Assembly (NCBI GenBank): GCA_036507285.1
Contig: CM071835.1
Coordinates: 49,131,501-49,195,500 of the forward strand
DNA from: Trichosanthes cucumerina
Lineage: Eukaryota > Streptophyta > Magnoliopsida > Cucurbitales > Cucurbitaceae
DNA length: 64,000 nt
Direction: 5' to 3'
Below are positions 37,591-47,336 of the stretch, piece by piece (the stretch's first letter is position 1; each line of letters begins with the position of its first letter). The notes beneath the pieces were generated by a model. It saw only the letters and a list, made by a program, of their open reading frames with translations. It made no database searches and was not told where the DNA came from. The position numbers were made by a program, and so were the translations under genes.

Positions 37591-39578
37591 AATGCTTGTT
37601 TTATTTTGGTTGAAACAAATTTTCATTGGTTGGGTGGGAATTGCATTATGGTTTGTTGTAAAACTGTTTAAGAAAATTTTGGCCTTAGTTTGCTTTGATT
37701 TGCTCAAATTAAATGTAAAGACCCATGCGTTTGGGCAATTAAGTGCATAATTGAGTCTGTAATCGAGTTGTGAGTCATTCGGGACCAGTTTCGTGCAATT
37801 TAGATCAGAATCGAAGGAGAAATTGGCAATTGAAGTTGTTGTGTTCGAAGGAAATGTTGTTGCCGAAGAAACAGCGTTGCAACGCCGAGGCTCCCTATCG
37901 AAGCAGAAGATCGAGGGGTCAGTAGCGTTGCAACGCTGCCCCTCAGCGTTGCAACGCTACTCCGATGCCTGAAGAGAGCGCGAATGAAGTCGGCGTTGCA
38001 ATGCTCCCTTCAGCGTTGCAACGCCGTGACGCCAACCTAAAAGAGCAGATCGGTCTGGGTGGTTCAGGTTGTTTTTGGTCCGGTTTGAGCCCGATTCAAG
38101 GAGTTTTGGATCGATTTTTTGTAATAAAATTAGTGTAATTTTATTATTTTTGCACTTTAGGGGCCAAATTTTTCTGGTTTTACAGCTATTTTTCTTTATG
38201 AATGTCACTTAGAATATTTTCCACCTTAGGATAAGCATGTTCATGCATTCTTTTTTGTATAAATGTTATATAAATATGGTAGAAATGCATGATTAATTTA
38301 TTTTTCATGGGTAATTAATTATAATTGTTATAATTAGAATATATGGAAAATAAATTGCATGGAGTATGAAATTACTTAGTTTAAAATAAATGTTATTTTA
38401 TTTAAGTAATTTGCATTATTCAATTAGTTGAATAATTTCTTTTATAATTCCAATTTGAAATCATTTGTTGGTTTTATAACATAGTTCCTTGTCATAGGTT
38501 AATTATTAAAATTTATAAAAGCTATAAATAAAGGGGTTTTAGAAACCGTAACCTATAACAAAGAATTGCATGCAAACATAGGAACTTGGGTTAAATTGAA
38601 TTAGTTTTAAATTGTTTAAAATTAATTTAGACCTAAGTTTAATTTCTAATAGGATTAGAAGTTACTCTTACATAGTATTTTAAATAGTTTAAAATATATT
38701 TAAAATATAGTAGGACAATAGGACATTGGTTATAAGGGAACTCTACCGGTGAAGTTCTGTCTAAGGTTGGGGGATACTTAAGGGTGATGGTTAGAAGCAG
38801 CTCCTACCGGGAGGCGACCGGAGCTTGAGTTGAATTAACCATAGTCCTGTTTTATATCTAGGTAATTAAAATATTTAAAAGACCTAGTTATAATAATTAT
38901 AATAGGCATAGACTTAGATAGATTTTTTTAGCCAGAATCCAACTAAGTTAAACCTATACCTTAACCTTAGGAGCTTCAGTGGGGGAAAACGACATGTCAA
39001 CGTAGCCAGAATCCAAGGTGAATGAGGGAAATATCCATAGTAAATGGGAGCAGGTTGCGTGTCAACGTATCCTACGATTTCCTCCATTAGGTGGCACCGT
39101 GAGATTTCTATAGTCCGCCTGCTAGGTTGTCCTGGAATAATCAATCCCTACGGAGGGCCTGACTATAGGGATCAGAACACCGCGAACTCCAGAAATGGAT
39201 AGGGTCTCTTAGGTAATTTGTCAACAGTTGTCTTTCTTAATAATAGTCTGTTGGCTCGGACCTATTGGATCTGAAAATGGAAGGGTCACATTTACGGGAT
39301 AAGTTAAGCTAGTCAACAAGTCCTTGACCAAACAAACGGTAGCTAACAATCATTGGGACATGAGATGTTCTGGTAGTGAGAATTAGCTGAGATAGTCTCA
39401 ATTCAGGGGAGAAGTGACTGACCACCCGACGGTGGTTTTTGTTTTAAACCCTTGAAGTATCGTTGCAAAATTAAAGGTTTAGTTTAAACACTAGGGTTCT
39501 TTAATAATTTTTCTAAAATTGATTGGTTTATAATGGGTTAAAGGCATAACTAATTAGAACTACTTTTGTAATTCCAGC
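37591..39578 (+). other. 5' leader of element C3
   Basis: Noncoding, about 2 kb, homologous to the D leader. It contains the palindrome cluster 37874-38024 and ends in TGTAATTCCAG|C directly before the gag ATG, which looks like a splice acceptor. Confidence 0.7.
37874..38024. repeat. cluster of GCGTTGCAACGC palindromes (C3 leader)
   Basis: Perfect copies are at 37874-37885, 37925-37936, 37946-37957 and 38013-38024. One copy with a single mismatch is at 37993-38004. The first lies 295 bp after the start of the PBS. Confidence 0.92.
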
Positions 39579-40301
39579 ATGTCGTCCTCAATTATAGCCT
39601 TACTCAAAAGCGAACGTTTAACTGGCGAAAACTATACTACGTGGAAGTCCAACCTGAATACGATTTTTGTTGTTGACGACCTTCGGTTTATCTTGGCGAG
39701 AATGTCCTCGTGTCCTCGCTCAAAGCGCTCCTCAATCACATTAAGGATCGTGCATGCCATTTGGATCAAGGCCAATGATAAGGCCAAGGTTTACATTTTG
39801 GCTAGTGTTTCTGAAGTTCTGGCCAAAAAGCACGAGGGCATGGTCTCAGCTCGTGAGATCATGAGTTCGTTGCAGAACATGTTTGGACAACCGTCTGGAC
39901 AACTTCGGCACGAATCCCTCAAGTACGTTTATAACTCCCGTATGAAGGAGGGGTTGTCGGTGAGAGAACACGTTCTCGATCTGATGGTCCACTTCAACGT
40001 GGCTGAAATGAACGACGCGGTCATAGACGAGCAAAGTCAGGTGTCGTTCATCCTGGAATCTCTTCCGAAAAGTTTCTTGCAATTCCGCAGCAATGCGGTG
40101 ATGAACAAGATAGAGTACAACCTGACTACTCTCCTCAATGAACTACAAACTTTCCAATCTCTTATGAAGAATAAGGGACAGGCTGATGGAGAGACAAATT
40201 TGTTTGCCCATTCCAGAAGGTTGCAGAAGGGTTCATCCTCTGGGACTAAGTCCTGTGGTCCATCTTCTGGGCTTAAGAAGACCCAAAAGAAGAAGATATG
40301 A
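39579..40301 (+). pseudogene. copia gag (element C3), ends at TGA before the zinc knuckle
   Basis: An open frame of 240 codons starts MSSSIIALLKSERLTGENYTTWK, the usual copia capsid opening, and continues through MFGQPSGQLRHESLKYVYNSR, REHVLDLMVHFNVAEMN and a basic tail KKTQKKKI. The stretch RMSSCPRSKRSSITLRIVHAIW departs from the D and A copies and looks like a local double frameshift. A TGA at 40299-40301 precedes the zinc knuckle, at the same codon as in element D. Gag would form the virus-like particle. The knuckle after the stop is broken (first Cys to Phe, then a TAA). Confidence 0.75.
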
Positions 40302-40405
40302 GGGAAAGGGAAGGCACATGCTACTGATAAGGCCAAGGGAAAGGCGAAGCTTGCAGACAAAGGAAAGTTTTTCCACTGCAACATGGACAGGCACTAAAAG
40401 CAAAA

Positions 40406-40936
40406 ATGCCCAAGTACCTTGCTGAGCTCAAAGAGAAGAAAGGTAAATCCGATTTACTTGTTCTTGAAACTTGCTTAGTGGAAAATGATGATTTTACCTG
40501 GATACTTGATTCAGAAGCTACTAATCACGTTTGCTCTTCTTTACAGGAAACTAGTTCCTTCAAGGAGCTCGAAGAGGGTGAGATGACGCTGTGGTCGGAG
40601 CAGAGGCGTCGTCTCAAACATGCGATGGGAGATGCCAAGCTATTTTTTAGAGATAAATTTATCTTTTTAGAAAATTTGTACATAGTTCCTAAGATTAAGA
40701 GGAACTTAATTTCTATCTCTTTCTTAATTGAACTTGGCTATTGTATTACCTTCTCATTTAATGAAGCGTTCATTTCAAAGAAAGATGTCAATATTTATTC
40801 TGCTAAGTTAGAAAACGGCTTGTATGTACTTAAACTGAACCAAACTAAAGGAATTTTAAATCATGAGATGTTTAAAACTGATAATACTCAAAGTAAAAGG
40901 CAAAGAATTTCTCCAAACAATAATACCTATCTTTAG
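40406..40936 (+). pseudogene. copia protease segment (element C3), active site altered
   Basis: The frame has ELKEKKGKSDLLVLETCLVE, then WILDSEATNHVCSSL. The catalytic DSGAT is changed to DSEAT (Gly to Glu beside the catalytic Asp), which should inactivate an aspartic protease. NLYIVPKIKRNLISISFLIELGY follows. It stops at a TAG at 40934-40936, where the pre-integrase motif has Trp (LWHLRLGH), consistent with a G-to-A change. Confidence 0.8.
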
Positions 40937-42915
40937 CATCTTAGACTTGGTCATATAAATCTCAACCGGATTGAGAGACTATCTAAGAATGGACTTCTAA
41001 ATAAGTTAGAAGATGATTCTTTACCTCATTGTGAATCATGCTTGGAAGGTAAAATGACTAAGCGACCTTTTACTGGAAAAGGTTATAGAGTCATAGAGCC
41101 CTTAAAGCTTATACATTCGGATCATTGTGGTCTGGTGAATGTTAAACCTTGAGGAGGGTACGAATATTTCATCTCTTTCATAGATGATTATTCGAGGTAT
41201 GGTTATCTATACCTAATGCATCATAAGTCTGAGGCTCTTGAAAAGTTCAAAGAGTATAAGGCTGAAGTAGAGAATGCATTAGGGAAAACCATTAAAACAA
41301 TTCGATCCGATCGAGGTGGAGAGTATATGGATTTGAGATTCCAGGACTATTTGATAGAACATGGAATTTAATCTCAACTCTTAGCACCTAATACATCACA
41401 ACAGAATGGTGTGTCAGAGAGGAGAAATAGAACCTTGTTAGACATGGTTGATCAATGATGAGAAGAGTGCAACTGCGAGACTTAATGGTTTTCCCAGCAC
41501 CTAATACATCACAAGTGCGGTTCAAATCTTGAACAATGTTCCATCAAAGAGTGTTTCAGAAACACCTTTTGAATTATGGAAGGGGCGTAAACCTAGTTTA
41601 CAACATATCAAGATTTGGGGTTGTTTGGCACACGTGCTGGTGACAAACCCAAAGAAACTAGAACCTCGTTCAAGATTATGTCAATTTGTTAGCTATCCCA
41701 AATAAACGAGAGGTTGTCTTTTCTACGACCCACAAGAAAACAAGGTGATTGTATCGACAAACGCCACTTTCTTGGAGGAAGATCACATGAGGAACCATAA
41801 ACCACGTAGTAAACTAGTACTAAATTAAGCTACAGATGAACCAACAAGAGTTGTTGATCATGCTGGACCTTTATCAAGAGTTGATGAAGAAGCCAGCACA
41901 TCAAGTCAGTCTTGTCCTTCTCAATCGTTGAGAATTTCTCGACGAAGTGGGAGAGTTGTTTCCCAACCTGACCGTTACTTAGGTTTAGCTGAAACTCAAG
42001 TTGTCATACCTGCTGACGGGGTAGAGGATCCATTGTCATATAAACAGGCAATGAATGACGTAGATAAGGACCTATGGATCAAAGCCATGAACCTTGAAAT
42101 GGACTCAATGTACTTCAATTCAGTATGTGAACTTGTAGACAACCTTGAAGGGGTAAGACCCATAGGGTGTAAATGTATCTATAAGAAAAAGAGAGATGCA
42201 GCCGGAAAGGTACAGACCTTTAGGGCTAGACTTGTAGCAAAGGTTTTACCCAAAGAGAATGAGTTGACTATAAGGAAACTTTTTCCCCTATTGCTATGCT
42301 TAAGTCTATTAGGATACTTTTGTCCATGCTGCATTTTATGATTATGAGATTTGGAAAATGGACGTCAAGACTGCCTTTTTGAATGGTAATCTTGACGAGA
42401 GCATCTATATGACTCAGCCCAAAGGGTTCATCACCCAAGGTAAGGAGCAAAAAGTTTGCAAGCTCAATCGATCCATTTATGGGTTGAAAAAAACATCCAG
42501 ATCTTGGAACATAAGATTTGATACGACGATCATGTCTTATGGCTTTGACCAAAACGTTGATGAGGCTTGTGTTTACAAGAGGATCATCAACGACAAAGTA
42601 GCTTTCTTAGTACTTTATGTGGATGATATTCTACTCATTAGGAATGAAGTAGGATACCTAACTGACATAAAGAATTGGCTGGCGACCCAATTCCAAATGA
42701 AAGATTTGGGGGAGCCGCAGTATGTTCTTGGGATTAAAATTTTCAGGAATATCAAGAAAAGAATGCTAGCTCTGTCTCAAGCATCTTATATCGATAAAAT
42801 GTTGGTCCGATATTCGATGCAGAATTCCAAGAGGGGCTTATTACCCATCAGCATGGAGTTCATCTATCTAAGGAACAGTGTCCTAAGACACCTCAAGAAG
42901 TTGAGGATATGAGAG
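40937..42915 (+). pseudogene. copia integrase-reverse transcriptase (element C3), broken
   Basis: The pre-integrase zinc motif (HLRLGHINLN, CESCLEGK) is followed by integrase wording with SDRGGEYMD and NGVSERRNRT and stops near 41150 and 41370. At 41457-41514 about 75 bp of integrase is replaced by a patchwork of LTR and local sequence. Further on are the linker, reverse transcriptase (IYKKKRDAAG, DVKTAFLNGNL) and YVDD near 42617-42628. The last open frame (42358-42912) ends after a frameshift in the segment that corresponds to GLLPFRHG. The A element interrupts shortly after. Confidence 0.82.
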
Positions 42916-42946
42916 TGTTATTTGGAATATGAGAGTGTTATTTGGA
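42907..42946 (+). repeat. 20-bp tandem duplication across the start of LTR A3
   Basis: ATATGAGAGTGTTATTTGGA occurs at 42907-42926 and again, perfectly, at 42927-42946. Each copy holds the last pol bases plus the first bases of the LTR. Confidence 0.9.
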
Positions 42947-44498
42947 ATTTTTGCCCTAAACTTGTGTAATTTTGATCAATTAAATAAAGTGTTATTTGTT
43001 TTGATAAAATTACAGTCTTGCTTTATAAATCCAATAAACTAAGCTCCAAGGTTATAACTTTATCTTGAACATCAGTGTAGTGGACACTATTTGGGTTGAG
43101 TTCAAGAATATAACCTAAATAGTCTATGGTATAAAAATAAGGTTGGAAACCTCATTCTGGTAACACCATGGATGCGACACACTTTGTAATTAGTACAAAT
43201 GAGGTAATCCAACTCATTCATGTAGTTAACATGCGAGTGGGGGCATCTTGTATGCAGAGTTCATACAAGACTGGATCGCAAATTATTAGTCTAACCAGTA
43301 TAACACTGTTAAAAGGATAAGACTAGTAATTTATAGATGGTCATTAGTGACTGACACAAATCTGAGCAAGTTAAGAACTCCTGCTTATGGGGTTTGTCCT
43401 TAGACTAGTATGGGTGAGAGTGGCACATGTGAGTCGACTCAATAAGCCTACCTTCAGGGATGGAACCTCGTAGGTAGCCGGGAACTTAAGCTGTGCAAGA
43501 TGGAATTCACTCATTCTCTCTTGAGGAATTAGATAGGTTGTTCCCTTAAGAACCGACTCAAGTCTTGAACAACGGGGCCCCGCCCTCTATGAGGGTATGA
43601 GTCTAAGGTAGGACCTTAGACTTGTTGTTCATTAGAGGATAAGTGGTGCTTGGAGCAAAGAGGTAATCACAGTGGTAAAACAGTAATTTGACCTAGCTGT
43701 GATTACGAACAACCTGTGAAGGGTGGACTCATGGGTAATGACTATATCAGTGAACACAATATTATCTATAGTGAGAAGAGTGCAGCTACAAGTCTATAGT
43801 GGAGTGACTTGTAGTTAATGAATATTGATTAACTGGATCAAAGAGTTTGATCAGTTAATCTCACATCATTGGAGCTCATGAACTGTAGGTCCATTAGATC
43901 CCTCCGTTGGCTCAATATGGTAATATTGAGGGTATAAAGTTAGGAGTAAAATTGAAGTGTTCAATTTCATACATGAGGTATTATATCAATTATATATGAT
44001 ATAATTGATATAATATATAGTTTTAATGTGAATTAGATTCATATATAAACTATATACTAAAGAGAGAATAAAGGAGGGGTAGGATTGTCATTTCCATCCC
44101 ATTCCCCTATATATATGGTTGCATGAGATGCAACTAGTAGAAGACATTCCAAGGAATTACAAGCTCTCTCTTGTTTTGTTGTTGGAAGTTTTTCAAAGCA
44201 CACATCTCTCTCAAAATACCTCACCTCTCCTAAAGGGAACCCACCTTCCTCCCACACCTAGAGAACAACGGAGAAGATCCGTTGGTCGTGTCTTCGTACG
44301 TTGAAATTCTTGTTGCTAAGATCGTGATCGTGGGAGAGAGGAGCTAGTGAAGAAGGGTTCTTCAAAGGTAATTATCTTACTGTCCATTCTGTTTTACATG
44401 CTTAATCTAGTATTTTATGTTCTTGAATTAATCGTTGTAACTAAATCAAGAGCGCGCGATTCGCAATTGCTTCCGCTATGGGACTACGATTCCCTTCA
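42936..44498 (+). repeat. 5' LTR, type A (copy A3)
   Basis: Ends GATTCCCTTCA, 1,563 bp. It carries the AT hairpin 43982-44012 (TATATCAATTATAT-ATG-ATATAATTGATATA), the TATA box CTATATATATGG (44108-44119 region), the hairpin GTTGCAT-GAG-ATGCAAC (44118-44134) and the splice-donor-like CAAAG|GTAATT with GT at 44368. Confidence 0.9.
44106..44134 (+). promoter_or_regulatory. predicted core promoter and 5' hairpin of LTR A3
   Basis: A TATA-like run is followed directly by the inverted repeat GTTGCAT-GAG-ATGCAAC. The same pair is at 11771-11796 (A1), near 20784-20811 (A2), near 59991-60019 (A4, loop AAG) and near 63538-63565 (A5). A transcription start about 30 bp downstream is inferred. Confidence 0.5.
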
Positions 44499-44500
44499 AT

Positions 44501-44512
44501 TGGTATCAGAGC
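44501..44512 (+). other. primer binding site of the A element
   Basis: TGGTATCAGAGC, perfect, 2 nt after the LTR end. Confidence 0.92.
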
Positions 44513-46490
44513 CCAATTGCGTTCTTGATTTATGTTCTGGATTTTTCAAGAACAAGGTGGGATTTACTGTTTTTGCATGAGATATATGAACGGTTTTGAA
44601 AAATTAGATGTTTTCAATTTTGGCACTTAGATTTACAATTTTCATTGAATCGTTCAATGTAAGGGCCCGGTGTTTTGGGCAAATTTAATTGTAAATCGAG
44701 TCTGTAAGTCCGTGTCGATCGAGGCAAAGTGGTTGCTGAGAAGATCGGAGTGAAAACGAGCAAGGAATGGGGATTCCTAGTTGTTGTATGTGTGTAGCGT
44801 TGCAACGCTGCGCTTGCGGGAGATGGCGCGCACAGGAGGCAGCGTTGCAACGCAGCCTCTAGCGTTGCAACGCTTGGCATAAGACGACAAGAAGCAGCGT
44901 TGCAACGCTGCTATCAGCGATGTAACGCCAGAGCCATTTCACGCAAAGGAGCAACGGGCAGAAATGTTTTTTTTATTATATATTATAATAAAAATGTTTT
45001 ATATTTAATTTATATTTAATATTTTTAATTTTATTATATTAATTAAAATTATTTCTAGGGTGCCAAAATTGGTCTAATTTTGCTATTTAAATTATGCAAT
45101 TGTTGTGTAATTATTACCATGCATAATGTATGCTTATATTTTAGAAATCCCACCTTAGGTTAAGTATTTTCATGCATCATTTATAATATAAGGAGATATA
45201 TTATATAGTTTGCATGATTAATTAATATAAAGTTGTTATATTAATTTATGGACAACATTGACATGCATTATATATCATGAGATGAATATGCTATGAATGT
45301 ATTATTATTCATATGATGAATGATCAAGCACTATAACATAGTATGCATGTCACCTAAGGTTAATTATTAGTTTTAAAGTGTTTAGAACTTGGAAATAATA
45401 GATCATAGGTTATCTAGTTCTAATTAGATTAGAATTAGGAACCAAGTAATTTATAAGCTATGATTAAAAGAGGAACTCTGTCTAAGGAAAGTTCTGTCAC
45501 AAGTTTTGGGGGTATTTAAGTCGAGCGGAAGCAGAACACCCACACAGAGGCGGCACTGGGAGTGAAATTTAATCAGAGAGTCTTATAAATTACAGTAGCG
45601 TCAGCGGGTTTATTAAGGGGTTAATAAACTAGAAATTCGAGGTTTAATATAAGGAGTTATATTAACAAACTTAGGATAAAATCAATATAAGAGTTATATT
45701 GATTATCAATATAAGAGTTATATTGATAGAGTTAGGTAAAACCATTAGCCGAGTTTTTAGCCTAAGTAAGATTCCTATAAACTTTAAAGTATTCAGTGGG
45801 AGGAAAAGTGTATAAGATACATATTTTTCCACCTACGCTATCTCCGGGAAGTTCACACCGTGAGACTCATACTTGGCCTCGTGGCGCAAACGGGAGCGTC
45901 CCCCTTCGGATGGTGTTTGTATGAGTCAATATCAAGGTGAATGGAGAGGGTACTTATAGTGAGTGGGAGCAGGTTTAGTAAAAACAAAACCTACGGTCTC
46001 TTTTGTCGGTTTACACCGTTAGACCACTATGGTCAGCCTGCTAGTTTGGCCTGGACCAGACAATCCCTTCGAAAGGCTTGATCATAGGGGATCAAACACA
46101 GTAGACACTCGAAAGGGATAAAGATTTCCTTAGACTATTTTCCAATCTAGTTCTCCCTTCGGCGGATTTTATTGGATCGAGACTCTAGGATCTAAAGACA
46201 GAGGGTTACACTCACAGGGTACATAAGTGGTGTATGTATCCATACCGAAAAATGATAACTAAAACCTATAGGAATAAGAGTTATTCTGGTATTAGGTTTT
46301 AGTCAAGAGTGTCTTGATCCAGAGGAGGAGTGTTTTTGATTACCCTTTGGTGTCATACATTCTAAACGTTTGGAGTATCATTGAAAATTATAAATGGCCT
46401 AGGAATCATTTGATAATTAGCTAAAACATGATTGGATTAGAGTTATAGCAAGAAACTCATACAAGTTTATTTGTACATTTTTCAGCAAAA
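44513..46490 (+). other. 5' leader of the A element
   Basis: Noncoding, about 2 kb, with the palindrome cluster 44797-44928. It ends in TTGTACATTTTTCAG just before the gag ATG (46491), a convincing splice-acceptor-like tract. Confidence 0.7.
44797..44928. repeat. cluster of GCGTTGCAACGC palindromes (A element leader)
   Basis: Perfect copies are at 44797-44808, 44842-44853, 44862-44873 and 44897-44908; a two-mismatch copy is at 44917-44928. The first lies 296 bp after the start of the PBS. The sequence between copies differs from that in the C elements. Confidence 0.92.
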
Positions 46491-47336
46491 ATGTCTAGCT
46501 CTATAATTTCCTTATTGGGTGCGGAAAAGTTAACCGGAGAGAATATGATGACATGGAAAAACAAACTCAACACTATTTTGGTAGTGGATGATCTGAAGTT
46601 TGTGCTAAGCGAGGAGTGTCCTCGGGTGCGTGCTCGAATGCGTCACAAAATGTTCGTGATGCATATGATCGATGGATCAAGGCCAATGATAAGGCCAAGG
46701 TCTACATCTTTGGCAAGTATGTCCGACATATTAGCCAAGAAGCATGAGGGCATGATTACCGCCAAGGAAATCATGGATTACATCTGCAGGTATGTTTGGA
46801 CAACGATCCACACGGGCCCGACATAATGCCCTAAAGTACATATTTAACTCGAGGATGCGGAGGGTACATCTGTTGGGATCATGTCACGGATATGATGATG
46901 CACTTTAACATCGCGAGTCGAATGGTGCTTCCATCGATGAGTCGAGCAAAGTCGAGTTCATTCGGAAATCCTTCCGGATAGTTTCTGCAGATTTAGAAGT
47001 AATGTTGTTATGAACAATCTTACTTTTAATCTTACCTCCTTCCGAATGAACTCCAAACCTTTCGAGTCTTTGATGAAAATTCGGGGATCGAAAGGTGAGG
47101 CAAATGTTGCCAGTAGGAGTTATCACAGAGGTTCGACCTTTGGGACAAAAATAGTGGCTTCATCTTCTTCTAACCTGAGAGGAAAGAAGAAGAACATGAA
47201 GAAGGTTGGTAAAGGGAAACAGGCTGACAAAGCTGCCGCCCACAAGGGCAAGAAAGTCAAAGACGTTGCTGACAAAGGAAAGTGTTTCCACTGCAACGAA
47301 GACGGGCATTGGAAACGGAACTGTTCGAAGTACATT
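46491..47336 (+). pseudogene. copia gag and zinc knuckle (A element), frameshifted
   Basis: MSSSIISLLGAEKLTGENMMTWK begins the capsid. Frameshifts between about 46640 and 47000 break it (AKKHEGMITAKEIMD is still readable). A clean frame from 47010 gives the basic tail and an intact CCHC knuckle CFHCNEDGHWKRNC (47283-47324). Unlike D and C3 there is no TGA before the knuckle. Confidence 0.8.

Larger units (their letters stand above)
35622..42935 (+). mobile_element. copia element C3 (type C), 5' LTR through reverse transcriptase
   Basis: The order is 5' LTR (35622-37576), PBS (37579-37590), leader with palindromes, gag, protease, integrase, and reverse transcriptase up to about 42915. There the A element begins. 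The RNase H end and 3' LTR do not reappear after the A element (60375 onward is different sequence), so the right part has been lost or moved. The coding region is broken at many points. Confidence 0.85.
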
